Positions 32,400 through 43,660 are shown, counted from the first letter of the stretch. The stretch is DNA of 64,000 nucleotides from Anodontia alba (GCA_964016985.1 OZ024828.1:7344610-7408609), one strand, 5' to 3'. The notes: generated from the letters alone by a model not told the origin. A program made the numbers and translations.

Positions 32400-33095
32400 T
32401 TGTTTTATACTACTTTTACTTCTAATAATAATGGAATACTATAAGAGTTATAATGTATATAATTTTATGCAGTATAAAAGAATTTGAGTAAAGAATGTGG
32501 TGTCTGATCATGGTCTACATTGTTTGCATTGAATAAAGGACTTTCTACAAAACATAATAATAATGAAAACTAACTAGACACCCTACTATAGGGAAATAGA
32601 CTGGGCCTTGAAACTTCAAATAAAACAATCAAGGCTGGCACGAGTTGCTTCCCTTGTTTCAATTAAAATTTATATGTATTTTGCATTTGTATAAAACCAA
32701 ACACAGGTTTACTGGTCTGAAACTGGACTAATTTACTGTATTAGTTTTCTATTTCATTTTTATCAGCCAAATTTAGATTAAGCGGACATTTCATGTTAGT
32801 TTTTTTTTTTGTTAGTTTATTTATTTATTTATTTATTATTTAATTTTTTTTTTGTTTTCTTGAAGAAAAAAAAATAGGCTTGACATTTTCTATGGATTGT
32901 ATCTGGAAAAGGTAAGCCAAGAAAAATGTCACATTTACTTTATGTTTTGTCATCAGTGTCCTAAAATGAACACATCCACTTTACTATCTGTTGATGTGTC
33001 TATGAACAGGCTGTCTGAATATATGGGGTAAATACGATTCCCATTTTATGTGTCAGAGAAACCACTATTTACAACCCATTTATCCTTAATTCAGA
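32400..33095. other. AT-rich with repeat remnants
   Basis: A Core-1 half (GGTGTCTGATCATGGTCTAC) lies at 32500-32530. An ATTT run lies at 32815-32850. C arm traces lie near 32975-33035. Confidence 0.45.
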
Positions 33096-33099
33096 ATGC

Positions 33100-33300
33100 A
33101 TACCATATTTTGGACAGACAGACCTGAGCAAACAGTGTGGATCCAGATCATATGCCATAAATGCAGCATCTGATCAGGGTCTAATCTGTTTCCTAAGGGG
33201 AGCAAATTCTTTCCTTTCAGAGTAGAAACCTTTCCAGGAGACAGAGAAAACAATTTTGACAAGAGTTGTCTCCCCTGAATGTGTATTACTCCTGCTTAAG
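33100..33300. repeat. C core followed by half of family L
   Basis: GGACAGACAGACCTGAGCAAAC..CAGCATCTGATCAGGG (C), then GGGGAGCAAATTCTTTCCTTT..AGAGTAGAAACCTTTCC (L half). Confidence 0.5.
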
Positions 33301-33586
33301 TGGACAGGGTTGGCTCTGATCACCACATCAGAGCTCTGGATAAGAGGGAGTAAAGGTACTTTGGCACTGACTTTTTGAAAATGAGCATTGAAATTGATGC
33401 AGAGGGATTCAAAATACTCAAGGACATTTTGGATTTCAGCATGGACATCAAATTTAGGGAGTAAAACGTTTCAGTGAGCTTAACATCTTTCTAAAGCATT
33501 TTTCCACACATTGATTCTTTTGTGAGCAGTACCAATACATTAGATCAGAAAGGGTACTGAAGACAAATGCAACAGACAACATCCTG

Positions 33587-33827
33587 GGCCCAGCTGTTCA
33601 AAGTATTGTTAGCTTAATGAGCTCATTAAGGGTCATTTCGTTAACTGTTTTAGCGGATTCAATATACAATAGTCTGATATTTTTTGCTGAAAAAATGTGA
33701 ATAGCTTTTGCACTGCAAAAGCTACTCACATTTTTCAGCAAAAAATTTCAGCATATTTGCATATCACTCGATGTAAATTTTAACAATTTGCTAACTAAAG
33801 ACATTGTTAGCTTTGAACAAATGGGCC
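33587..33827. mobile_element. Family A element
   Basis: GGCCCAGCTGTTCAAAGT to GCTTTGAACAAATGGGCC, flanks CTG/CTT. Its right half takes part in the 143-bp duplication. Confidence 0.8.
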
Positions 33828-34035
33828 CTTATTTTTTTTTCCAGAGTAAATAAGGCATCATTTTGTGTGAATTGTCTGCTAGGCAGACTATGAGCATATT
33901 TGCATATCACTCGATGTAAATTTTAACAATTTGTTAACTAAAGACATTGTTAGCTTTGAACAAATGGGCCCTTATTTTTTTTCCAGAGTAAATAAGGCAT
34001 CATTTTGTGTGAATTGTCTGCTAGGCAGACTATGA
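33750..34035. repeat. 143-bp direct duplication spanning A and F ends
   Basis: AGCATATTTGCATATCACTC at 33750 repeats at 33893. Each copy holds the A right end and the F left part (TTGTCTGCTAGGCAGACTATG). The junction falls inside the F hairpin, as expected for slippage or unequal exchange. Confidence 0.8.
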
Positions 34036-34125
34036 GACAATTCAAATGAAATGCCATGCCTTATTTTCTTTGAGAAAAAAAAAGACTTTTGTATGCTACA
34101 ATTTTGCTTGGTGCTTTAAGAGTTA
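33830..34125. mobile_element. Family F element, left part duplicated
   Basis: CAGAGTAAATAAGGCATCATT, Core-3-like hairpin, and TACAATTTTGCTTGGTGCTTTAAG right end. Confidence 0.6.
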
Positions 34126-34474
34126 AAAATTGAAAATGGGGATTTCAGCATTAAGCATTAAAGCAGCAGGTAAAATACTTGTTATACCAAAACCTTATTT
34201 AGAGCACTGCCACATTTATGCCCAGGTTGATCTGGGTCTTTGCTACAAGGCAGATGTATTTAAGGAAAAGAAACTAAATTTTGATGCCAAAGGAATCAAC
34301 TTGGTAGAAGTTTCACAACTGACAATCACTTTTAACTCCACTGCAGGGTGACACTAGAAATGTGTCAATACAAAACAATATGTGTTGTATCACTTCATAG
34401 TCCCAACTAGTACTGGTGAAAACTGTAGGAGTTAGCCTGAAAGCAAGTGAGGAGGCTTTAAACAATTGTAGACA

Positions 34475-34682
34475 ATAAACTCCCCCACACTATATATTGG
34501 AAGATTCTAATTTTGATTTTAGGTAAGTCTGGCTATGTGATTTAGATATTCCTTGGAGAATAATGGTTTAACTATTTGCAAACAGTACAGACCATGATCA
34601 GATGCAGCAGTCTGTGGCCTCTGATCTGGGTCTGCACTGTTTGCCAATTACCCTTTTAGGGTCTCCAGACCATAATGGGTTA
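34475..34682. mobile_element. Family D element, inverted
   Basis: CCCCCACACTATATATTGGAAG..TTTTAGGTAAGTCTGGC at the left, Core-1, and TCTCCAGACCATAATGGGTTA at the right. Confidence 0.7.
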
Positions 34683-34694
34683 GCAAGTAAGAAC

Positions 34695-35390
34695 TTATGA
34701 AAATTTGGTGTACTGTAACCTTGAAAGAATATAAATTTGGTGATCTGTAACCTGGCTGCAATTCTCCACATCTACTTTCTATCCAACAACATACAAATAA
34801 CAGCTTGATGAGATGTGAACTACAGGGCGAGTGAGCTGGAAATGAAATGTTTGAACAATCTTTTAAGAGCTATGACTCTATCAAAATTTGGTGAACTGTA
34901 ACCTCAAACCAATATGCGCTGAACCAATGCAAGGTCTATCTATCCCATGAAAACTGTAGGAGTAGTTATCCAAAAATGAGTCAAGTCCAAAAAAAATGTC
35001 AAAAAGCGAAATAACTCTATCAAAATTTGGTGTTCTGTAACCTTGAAAAATTATGCTCTGTATCACCTCATGGTTTAACTGTCCACCAAGCTTCAGTCCG
35101 ATCATATGAAAACTGTAGGAGGAGTTATCCGGAAATGAAAGTCAAGTCCAAAAAATTGTTTAAAAAAGCGAAATACAAATGTAGCGCTATCAAAATTTGA
35201 TGTACTGTAACTTCGAAACAATATGCGCTGTATCACCTCAAGGTCTATCTATCTGACAAGTTTCAACCCAATCTGATGAAAACTGTACGAGGATTTATCC
35301 GGAAACCATGTGTGGATGGACAGACAGACACCTGAGAGTATACTGTAATACCCCACCACTATCGTTTGATGGGGTATTGTAAGCTTTGTC
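34695..35390. repeat. Degenerate tandem array, ~140-170-bp monomer, hairpin tail
   Basis: TATCAAAATTTGGTGTACTGTAAC recurs near 34879, 35019 and 35189, with GAAAACTGTAGGAGGAGTTATCC between. The end GACAGACAGACACC..AATACCCCACCACTATC..TGATGGGGTATTG is a hairpin. Confidence 0.7.
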
Positions 35391-35609
35391 AGTGGGCTAT
35401 TTATTTACTTATGAAGCTGAGTTATAATTAAGATTTTTCTGATAAGCAATCCAAAACCATTCATCCTGGCAATATGTATGCAAATTTTGAACAAAATCTG
35501 TAAATAAATATGCAGGCTGATTATTGTTGTCCATTATGATTTAAAAATAATGGAGCTTTTATCACAATGCATATCATATAAAAGTGAGGTGTACAGGGAC
35601 AATATAGCT

Positions 35610-36120
35610 AAAATATAAAATTTTGATAATTTATTCAGAGACATAAAATAACATGGCTTTCTGCGATAGATCATAAAATTTGGACAACTGGTTTTAGACA
35701 CAAATAATACAGGGTTCTGCGATAAAAAATATAAAATTTGGACAAATGGTTCGGAGACACAAGTAATGCAGGCTTCTGTGATAAAAACATAAAATTTGGA
35801 TAACTGGTTCTGAGACACAACGTAGGTTTCTGTGATATTAAGCTAATAAACATAAAATTTGGACAACTAGTTCTGAGTATAACACGGATTTCTGTGATGA
35901 CAAGAAGTGTCAATGAGTCGTGCTTATTAGGTGACCCTGCAAGGTAATGCCTAATTTAACAAGAATAGAGGCAGAAACCAAAACATAACAGATGGATGGA
36001 CAATGTGAAAACAGTATACACCCCCTCCGCTCACAAACACAGTTTGCCAGGGTATAAAAATATAATATTTGGATAACTGGTTCTCAGACACAAATAACAC
36101 AGGTTACTGTGATAGATCAT
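35610..36120. repeat. ~58-64-bp degenerate tandem repeat and hairpin tail
   Basis: ATAAAATTTGGACAACTGGTT..GAGACACAA..TTCTGTGAT recurs near 35674, 35732, 35790 and 35854, and once more at 36065. A tail TATACACCCCCTCCGC..CAGGGTATAAAA lies between. Minus-strand frames with repeated Pro-Asn-Phe are array translations. Confidence 0.7.
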
Positions 36121-36304
36121 TTATTATTCTCTCCTAAAGTACTAGAGCCATGACAGGCAAAAATATAACTTACACAGGCAAAAATTACACACATACAAAC
36201 TGAAGACTAATACCAGGCTACACTTCAAATCTGCTTGTCAGGGCTCATTACAGTCAATAAAGATTTACATAACATGAAAAATTGAAAACAATATCTTTAT
36301 ACAA

Positions 36305-36490
36305 AGAAATAGTTAGATTAAGTATTTGATTATAATTCTGGGATAATTTTTCCAGTTCTCCATAAAAACTTATATTGTGGGAACTCATTAGAAGCGCCTC
36401 AGTGAGGCGCTTCTAATGTGTACCCACAACATGTTTTATGGAGAAACGAGAAAAAATATCCCATAATTATAACCAGATACTCCTCTTTAA
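36305..36490. mobile_element. E2 element
   Basis: AAGTATTTGATTATAATTCTG to ATTATAACCAGATACTCC. Perfect hairpin with GCGCCTCAGTGAGGCGC centre. Confidence 0.7.
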
Positions 36491-36579
36491 CATCCCTTCT
36501 GTTTATCTTAACCCTTAGCCTAATAGACACACCTCCAAGGGAGATTACTCTGAAAGTATTTGCCTCCCTTCTTGAAGGG

Positions 36580-36800
36580 GTTACTCTTCAGCAGATGGCT
36601 GAACAGCGAAAATATTTCAAATTGTTATCTACTGAAATTTTTTACCAGCATGCTAAGCACTGAAAAAAATTAAAATAAAAAAAAAAAAGAAACACACAAA
36701 AAAAAAATAAAAACACACAAAAAAAACACAACAAAGAACATGTTAATCACAAAATTAACAGGTGCCAAAATGGATGAAACTTTTTTTTTTCTCTGGCAAA
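36580..36800. repeat. G end fragment and A-rich low-complexity DNA
   Basis: CTACTGAAATTTTTTACCAGCATGC is a G right end. (A)nCACA-type low complexity covers 36663-36735. Confidence 0.55.
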
Positions 36801-36944
36801 AAATAAGAAACAAAATATATTTGTTGTCTGCAAATATTCAAACACTGCATTGTAAAGGCTAATTATGTTTTTGTTTTGTTTTTCTGTGAAACAACAGACA
36901 GAAAACTTCATTGGGTAATATATTTGAAATATACTGGTTCACTC

Positions 36945-37375
36945 TCTAAGTAACATGAAAGGATAATAAATGTGTGAAATGTTTCCCCTCCTACACTCCC
37001 TCCCTCCCTCTCCCTCTCTCTCTCTTTTTTTAACAGAACTGGCATTGAAATTTCATACAACTGTCTCCAATGGAGAAATCTGCACGGAATGTCAATCCTA
37101 CTTTCTGGAAAAAAATAAATAAATAAAACTGTTGTCTGCTGATATCTAAATTCAGCAGGTTTAAGGTTAACAAATATTATAATGATGATGATTACAATGA
37201 CAATGCTTCAGAAGAACCAACAGCTCTACTGATACTAAGTAACATGAAAGGATAATATATGTGTGGAATGTTTCTCTTTCTCTCCCTCCCTCTGTAACAA
37301 CTATTATAATGGTGATGATAATGACAATGCTTCAGAAGAACCAACAGCTCTACTGATAAAGGATGTAAAATAAAA
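36945..37375. repeat. Imperfect duplications around a G element
   Basis: AAGTAACATGAAAGGATAATA occurs near 36950 and 37239. GACAATGCTTCAGAAGAACC occurs near 37199 and 37324. A CTCC-rich run is followed by a G core (TGAAATTTCATACAACTGTC). Confidence 0.6.
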
Positions 37376-37394
37376 TAAATGAAAGAAAACTACT

Positions 37395-37820
37395 GTATTT
37401 TTCCTAAGTATTCAGACAGACAGGCCCTGGCAAACAGCGCAGATGTAGATCAGAAGCCACAGAATGTACCATCTGATCAGGATCTATTCTTGTGTTCTAC
37501 TCATCCAGCAGTTTTTTACACATTAACCCTTGTCCTGTTGAACCTGGATATGTCCTGCCTTTGCAAACAGTGTAGAGCCAGATCAGTTGACTTCTGAAGA
37601 AGCTAACTAATCTGGATCTTCACTGTTTGTTATTAAGTATGTGAATATGTATCAACAACCTGGGTCAAATAATTTAATTGACTGAAAATTAGAAACGGGC
37701 ATGGCATCTTAATTTATTCAACAGGACAAGGGTTAACAGGTAGTCAAATGAACTTTATTAAATTTTAAAGCAAGTATGGTAAGGCATCCAAATATATAGA
37801 CTGAATTACCATAACTACTC
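37395..37820. mobile_element. Family C element with nested B
   Basis: CCTAAGTATTCAGACAGACAGG..CAGCAGTTTTTTACACA, then B, then resumption CAGGTAGTCAAATGAACTT. The C consensus reads ACACATCAACAGGTAG here, matching a TTAA insertion point. Confidence 0.75.
37523..37736 (-). mobile_element. Family B element nested in C, reverse
   Basis: TTAACCCTTGTCCTGTTGAACC to TTCAACAGGACAAGGGTTAA, TTAA at both sides. Confidence 0.85.
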
Positions 37821-38390
37821 TTAAATATTTGGACACCAAAATTATTAACATACCTATCCTGAAGTGAACAAGTCCATTTGACTATAGTAAATGTCCTAGA
37901 TTTTCCTACATCCTTTTCTGACAGATATGCATCCGAAAACAGTGCAGACACAGATCGAATGGCTCTTGGTCAGGATCTACACTGTTTGTCATTTACAAAG
38001 TATTTATGAAATAAATGGAAAAATAATAATGAAATATAGGCAAAACAGTATGGAACAACGCGTTTGAAATTTTAGGAAGTTTACTGCACATAATGGTATG
38101 TATACAAAAAAACACTGATAGAATTTACAGACCAGGAGCAGTTACACCCTGGTCATACTGTCTGTCAGATTAGGGTACATATGGAATAGAAGATTCTATT
38201 TTAAGTGCATAAATACAAAAGAAAACTACATGTATAAATGGAGATACAAAGAGCAATAGCCCTTAACATATCAATTTAATTAATAGCTAACAATATTTTT
38301 TCAATATTTTGCTATTTTCCCCCTTGAATGGAAACTGTCTCCTGATATATACGAGACAATTTCTCTGAAATAGGAAGCAGTATTTTTTTT
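37821..38390. repeat. C and C3 arms with Core-1, then unassigned DNA
   Basis: AACAAGTCCATTTGACTATAG, GTAAATGTCCTAGATTTTCC and CAGTGCAGACACAGATCG up to about 38000. The rest is AT-rich. Confidence 0.45.
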
Positions 38391-38391
38391 A

Positions 38392-38655
38392 CATTACGAA
38401 AACATGCCTATTCAAATACATAGAAAATTTCACCTCCAAAAATTGAAAATTTTCAGATAAAAAAAAACTCTGATATTTTTCATATTTCTGCTCAAAATAT
38501 AGATTGTGGGTACTCATTAGAACTGCCTCAGTACCCACAATCTATGTTTTTGAGCAGAAATAAGAAAGACAATGTATACCCCTGTAAACCCCAGTTTTAC
38601 TATATATAAAAGTGGTTTAAAGGGGTCAAAATTATATAGGTATGTTTTTGTGATG
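38392..38655. mobile_element. E1 element
   Basis: CATTACGAAAACATGCCTATTC to ATAGGTATGTTTTTGTGATG. The Core-2 hairpin has lost part of one arm. Confidence 0.75.
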
Positions 38656-40030
38656 CACTTAAAGTGCTCTGCAAATCTGCAGCAGAGGACATTCTAAAAC
38701 TGGTTTCGTACTTTTTTCAGAGAAAATAAGTCTATTCACATGAAATTTCAAGCCCTATTTTCTCAAAAAAAATAACTACAGGCCGTCAGGGCCATAGATC
38801 GCTCACCTGGAACAACTTGCCCTAATGCCATCTTAGATTCCCCATTAGAACTATTTAAGCCATTTTTGATCAAAAAGTCACATCAAGTTTCAAGTGAATT
38901 TGCCTTTAGGTTCAGAAGAAGAAGTCCAAAACAGATTTTCAAGATAGTGGCTATCTTGGATTTCAGATCTTAACAATTTAAGCTATTTTTGATCTATAAG
39001 TCAACATGATACTTTCTACCAAGTTTCCATTCTTTTGGTTCAGGAGAAGAAGTTCAAAATAGACTTTCAAGATGGCGGCCATGGCAGTCATCCTGGATAT
39101 CTAATTGAAACGATTTCAACTGTTTTTGATCTACAAGTTGCTCTGATACTTTCAACCAAGTTTTAAGTCACCTGTCCATTCCATTCAGGAGAAATTGTTC
39201 AAAATAGATTTTCAAAATGGCAGCAATGGATTTTGTCCAAAATGATTTTAATCTACAAGTTGCACCAAGTTCCGAGTCAATTGGCCTCTCGGTTTAGAAG
39301 TTAAAAAAATTTTCAAGATGGCCGCCATGACTGCAACTTGGATTTTCAACTGAACTTTTTTAGCTATATATAATCTACAAGTCACCGCCATACTTCTACA
39401 AAGGTTTTGAGACATACATTTTCAAGATGTCATCCGTGCAGCCATCTTAGATTTCCAATCTGAATGATTTTAGCAAGTTTCAAGTCAACTGGCATTTCGG
39501 TTAAGGAGATAAAGTTCAAAAAAGATTTTCAAGATGTCAGCCATCTTAGATTTCTAATCAGAACAATTTTAGCTATTTTTGATCTACAAGATGCCCTGAC
39601 AGTTCATACCATTTAGTTTCAACTGGCCTTTTGGTTCGGGAGAAGTTCAAAATAGATGTTCAAGATGGCAGCCATGGAGACTATCTTGGATTTCTGAGCT
39701 GAACGATTTTAGCTATATTTTTGATCTAGGAGAAGAAATCAAAAGAGATTCCCAAGATAGCGTCCATGGTGGCCATCTTAGATTTCCAACTGGAATGATT
39801 TTAGCTATTTTTGATCAACTAATCACCCCAATGCCCCAAAAAGGTTTGGGTCAATCTGTTCCACAGTTCAGGGGGAGTTGCTGAAATTATGAAAAGCTAA
39901 CAGATGGACAGACAGATGACGGACAAAAGGTGATGACATAAGCTGACCTGGAACTTCTCCAGGTGAGCTAATAATAAAAAATCCAAAGAGTCATCTATTA
40001 AATTTGTAATAAGCATTTTAAGGGTTAAGA
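38656..40030. mobile_element. Family F element split by a 1.2-kb insertion
   Basis: The left F half runs CACTTAAAGTGCTCTGCAAA to CTCAAAAAAAATAAC (about 38656-38777). The right half resumes about 39971 and ends ATAAGCATTTTAAGGGTTAA. The tandem element lies between. Confidence 0.6.
38778..39970. mobile_element. Tandem-bodied element with inverted ends
   Basis: TAGATCGCTCACCTGGA near 38795 and TCCAGGTGAGCTA near 39960 form short inverted ends. The body repeats TTCAAGATGGCGGCCATG..GATTTTAGCTATTTTTGATCTACAAG every 110-135 bp, about eight times. It ends with ATGGACAGACAGATGACGGAC. It is non-coding, with frequent stops. Confidence 0.7.
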
Positions 40031-40204
40031 TAAACAGAAAAAATATCACTGACGTGTTGTTTGGTAATTCAATCAATGACATACAAAAGGTTATATGAAC
40101 ACAATATGTTTTGATGCTTTATCATATATCATATGCTAGACAATGTGAGAAAAGTGCCATAATACCTTAAGCAAAGGCTCAAATAAGCCTCCATAGTCTC
40201 ATCT

Positions 40205-40470
40205 CTATTTGTCAATGTATTCTACAGTATCCATAGATTGTATATGGTAAATATCCCAAAATTTTGTACACCAAGGTTTCTGAATAACTGGCATATGCAA
40301 ACAGTACAGACCCAGATCAGACTGTTCCTGAGCTGAAGCAGTCTGATCAGAGTCTCCATCATTTGCCATTCTATTATTTAAGCAACAACTGCATAAAAAG
40401 CAAAATTTAGGCAAAAAAGTATGTAATAAAGTATTTGAAATTTTAGGGCATTTACTGTAAGTGAGTAGCG
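40205..40470. mobile_element. C3 element
   Basis: A Core-1 hairpin with AGACTGTTCCTGAGCTGAAGCAGTCT loop between GGTTTCTGAATAACTGGCATATGC and ATTTAAGCAACAACTGCATAA..AGGGCATTTACTGTA. Confidence 0.6.
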
Positions 40471-40584
40471 AAGGCCCTGATCAGACTGTAGGTGCAAGCT
40501 GATCTGGGTTTGCTGTTCATGTATCATGATATGGAATAATTAGACTCTTCTCACACTGTGGGTCATGTTTTCAACCAGTCTACA

Positions 40585-40960
40585 AGTATACTTTAATTAC
40601 CCTAAGTATTGGGACACCTTAACCCTAGTCCTGCTGAACCCGGACATGCCCTGCCTTTGCAAACCTTCTGAAGAAGCCAACTGATCTGAATCTGCACTGT
40701 TTGTCATTAAGTATGTGAATTTATATCAACAATCTGGATCAAGTAATCTGATTGGCTGAAAATTTGAAAAGGGCGTGGCATCTTGATTTATTCAGCAGGA
40801 CAAGGGTTAACTCCTAAAATTTGAACAAGTCCATTTTACTACATGTTAATGTGTCTAAAAACTGCTGGATGACTGGCAGATGGTATAGACTCTGATCAGA
40901 TGTCACATTCTGCAGTATCTTATTTGATCTAAACTGTTTGCCAAGATCAGTGTGTCCCAA
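40585..40960. mobile_element. Family C element with nested B
   Basis: TAATTACCCTAAGTATTGGGACACC, then B, then TTAACTCCTAAAATTTGAACAAGTCC..CTGCTGGATGACTGG and a Core-1 remnant. Confidence 0.75.
40619..40810 (-). mobile_element. Family B element nested in C, reverse
   Basis: TTAACCCTAGTCCTGCTGAACC to TTCAGCAGGACAAGGGTTAA. One hairpin arm is shortened. Confidence 0.85.
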
Positions 40961-41149
40961 TACTAAGGCTTATTACAATACATTATTACTAACTTGGAAT
41001 GTTTAAATGCTCATGAGAACACACATACACAAAGACACAGTTATGGAGAAAATACATGATAATTGTGCCAGAGATAGTTTAGCAAGACATTTTTTTGCAG
41101 AAGCTTGCATTACAAGTCATAAATAGATATCACCCACTGCAACCACCTC

Positions 41150-41565
41150 TGCTAATTAGCACTTACCTTGCTATGGGCAGATTCAGCCAGGGGTCATCCT
41201 AGAGGGCGATTTGGGAGAAAATGTCTCCCTAAGCTGGCTGACTTCTCCCTATCTTGAGCTGAGGGAGAAGTGAAAATGTATAGAATGTATAGGGAAATCC
41301 AAAATTTGGACCAAAATTTCTCCCTGAAATCCTGAAACTATTGCAGAATTTCTCCCTCTCTGAAAGCTCTAGGATGACCCCTGTTCAGCAGATGACAAAC
41401 TGATGATATTTTTCTTATTTTTTTTTTATGAAAATAGGATCTGACACTTTATGCAAATTAGACAATTTGCATGAAGTATCAAATCCTATTTTCTGGGAAA
41501 AATAAGAAAATTTATTAAAATGTCATCTGCTGAAATTATTACCCGACATGCTAAGCGTTAGATAA
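41150..41565. mobile_element. Family G element split by a 196-bp insertion
   Basis: GCACTTACCTTGCTATGGGC at the left, the insertion, then TTCAGCAGATGACAAACTGATG, Core-3 pair, and TGCTGAAATTATTACCCGACATGC..AGCGTTA. Confidence 0.65.
41188..41383. mobile_element. 196-bp element with CAGGGGTCATCCTAGAG ends
   Basis: CAGGGGTCATCCTAGAG and CTCTAGGATGACCCCTG are terminal inverted repeats. TTCAGC flanks both sides (41182-41187, 41384-41389). The CAGGG ends recall hAT elements, but those give 8-bp duplications, so the class is open. Confidence 0.75.
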
Positions 41566-41619
41566 AAAAAATACTGTATTTACCTTAATTATTCGGACAG
41601 TCAGGCCTAAGCAACCCAT

Positions 41620-42106
41620 TTACATCAAGTGGAGACTTCTACCACAACTCTTTGTTCCAGTCTATTTCTAACAGCAGGGTGTCTGATTAGTTTTTGGACA
41701 TGTTTTTTTTAAAAAAATCCATCCTTTAAAATAGTGATTCTCGGGCGAGCGAGCAGGCGGGCGTCTGGCATCAGGCGTCGTCCCAGGTTTACCTTTTGGT
41801 TATCCTTTTTTTAAAGTTACATGTTACCTTCATTCTTCAGTGGATTGCTTTCATATTTGGTATGGATGCAAAGGAGGATCAGTATGTGTATCCCATGCAA
41901 GAGAGACAACTCTCGCTTTCTTCATTATTTAAAAAACTCGTCCATAATGCCGTTGGGCGTTTTTCTTGTTATTATTACTATGGTTTATAGGAATTCCTTT
42001 AGTTAATGCAAACAGTGCAGATCCTGATCAGATTCTGTGGCATCTGATCTGGGTCTAAACTGTTTTGCCAGTTACCATTTTGGGGGTCTCCAGACTAAAA
42101 TAGCTT
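41620..42106. mobile_element. Family D variant split by ~270-bp insertion
   Basis: CCATTTACATCAAGTGGAGAC..GGGTGTCTGATTAG and GTTATTATTACTATGGTTTA..TCTCCAGACTAAAATAGCTTAA match the uninterrupted copy at 61230-61457. The extra 41696-41968 segment (GGCGAGCGAGCAGGCGGGCG) is absent there. Confidence 0.7.
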
Positions 42107-42606
42107 AAAACAATCTAACACACTGACAACTAAAATCTACATGTAAGTTGATATATGTTTATTACATTTTCAGCAGTGATTTACTGAGATTTATCAGTGA
42201 ATTATAATCTATAATTCACCGAGTGAATTATTTCATTTCGAACGTTTTGACATCATAATTGCTAGGCAACATTGCTGACATAGTTGGTAACAACAATAAC
42301 AATAGTTGACGTTTTGCAGAAAATTTGATAAAATCATGGAAATCAGACTGCAATTTTCACGTTCAGATGGCGTTTTTAGGTAACACAAACATAAAGTATG
42401 ATTTTCTTGATAATCCAGTTAAAACTTTCTAGACATATTTCAAGCACAGGATGATTTTTGCATTAAAGTGAAAACAAGATGGCGACTGATTTTCAAACTA
42501 AACCATGCCTCTTGAAATTCAAGCAATGACTGGAACTATTTTGGTAGGAAATCATAACAGCTGAATGTAAAAATTCAAAGGTAAAACATGGATGAAAATG
42601 TAATAA
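42107..42606. other. Unassigned, with CGAGTGAATTATTTCAT-type motif
   Basis: AATTCACCGAGTGAATTATTTC near 42210 relates to the foldback that follows. Otherwise nothing was recognised. Confidence 0.4.
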
Positions 42607-42778
42607 ACAGTTTATTTGGTTGTTTTGATCCATTACGGAGAAATAATTCACTCGTGTTCTAAGGTTTGCTTGTAAAAACTCGTTTGCTTCGCTCACTCGT
42701 TTTTTAACGTGCAAGCCTTAGAACACTAGTAAATTATTTCACCGTAATCGATCCAAACAACCAAACAAACTTTATATA
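42607..42778. mobile_element. Foldback GTTTATTTGGTTGTTTTGATCC
   Basis: GGTTGTTTTGATCCATTACGG..GTTCTAAGGTTTGC pairs with GCAAGCCTTAGAAC..CCGTAATCGATCCAAACAACC. The loop holds CTCGTTTGCTTCGCTCACTCG. Confidence 0.7.
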
Positions 42779-43079
42779 ATAAATATCAGGCCTATTACTG
42801 CTTTACCATTATTTACCCTAAATATTTGGATGTTGTAATTCCTTGACACAGCTACAGACAGAGTGAATTTCACATAATTTTTATTATATGTAGTTCTATA
42901 CACACACTACTGATAACTACAGCCATTATTATGCTTAATACTTTACAGATCAAATCTAGATAAATAATAAATAATCTTTTGCACTTGCCAGAACAGAACA
43001 AAACTTTATTAATATGACAGCATACACACAGAGCATAAGAAAAGTTTTCCAAGGCTCATATCTGCTCAGCAACAACAAA

Positions 43080-43215
43080 TCAACAACATAGCATGTGTGA
43101 GCCGGGAAAAACTCGGAGTCTGAACAGTCTGATCAATCTTTGCTATTTGCATGAACTATCTTCAGAAGATGAAAAATGGATCAAGCAAACAATAAAAACT
43201 CTGATCAGACTGCAG
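43080..43215. repeat. C4-type fragments
   Basis: GTCTGAACAGTCTGATCAATC and AAACTCTGATCAGACTGCAG are decayed Core-1-like arms. Confidence 0.4.
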
Positions 43216-43299
43216 AGATATACAGGATAATTACCTAGGTCCAGATAAATGGAGTATTCAGAGGATACATGTACTTTGTTTTATTTTTGCTTACGGGGA

Positions 43300-43490
43300 A
43301 TAGATGCACCTTCAGGGGAGGCAACTCTGTCAAAATGAATTAGAAAAGGGGTCTACTCTTTAAGGAAAGAATTTGCTCCCCTAGGGAGCAAATTCTTTCC
43401 TTCAAGAGAAGACTCTTTTTCAGAAGGGTTTTGGTGTGCACTAATGCAAACAGGAAGTCACAAAAGTTTTCTCCCTTGTCAAAATCTAAG
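43300..43490. mobile_element. Family L hairpin element
   Basis: AAGGAAAGAATTTGCTCCCC and GGGAGCAAATTCTTTCCTTC are perfect partners. Outer GGGGTCTACTCTTT pairs loosely with AAGACTCTTTTTCAG. Other copies are near 33.2 and 49.7 kb. Confidence 0.65.
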
Positions 43491-43660
43491 AAGTGTATCC
43501 AGACCCCATAAAATAACGTATCTTGTGGTTGCTCATTGAAAGCACCTCAGCATGGCAATTCCACTGAGCACCAACAACATAGGGTTGAAGATATTTAAAC
43601 ACCCTGAATTATCAACTTATGAGCTTTTATTTTGTTCCCACATGTCTGTAATTGATTTTG

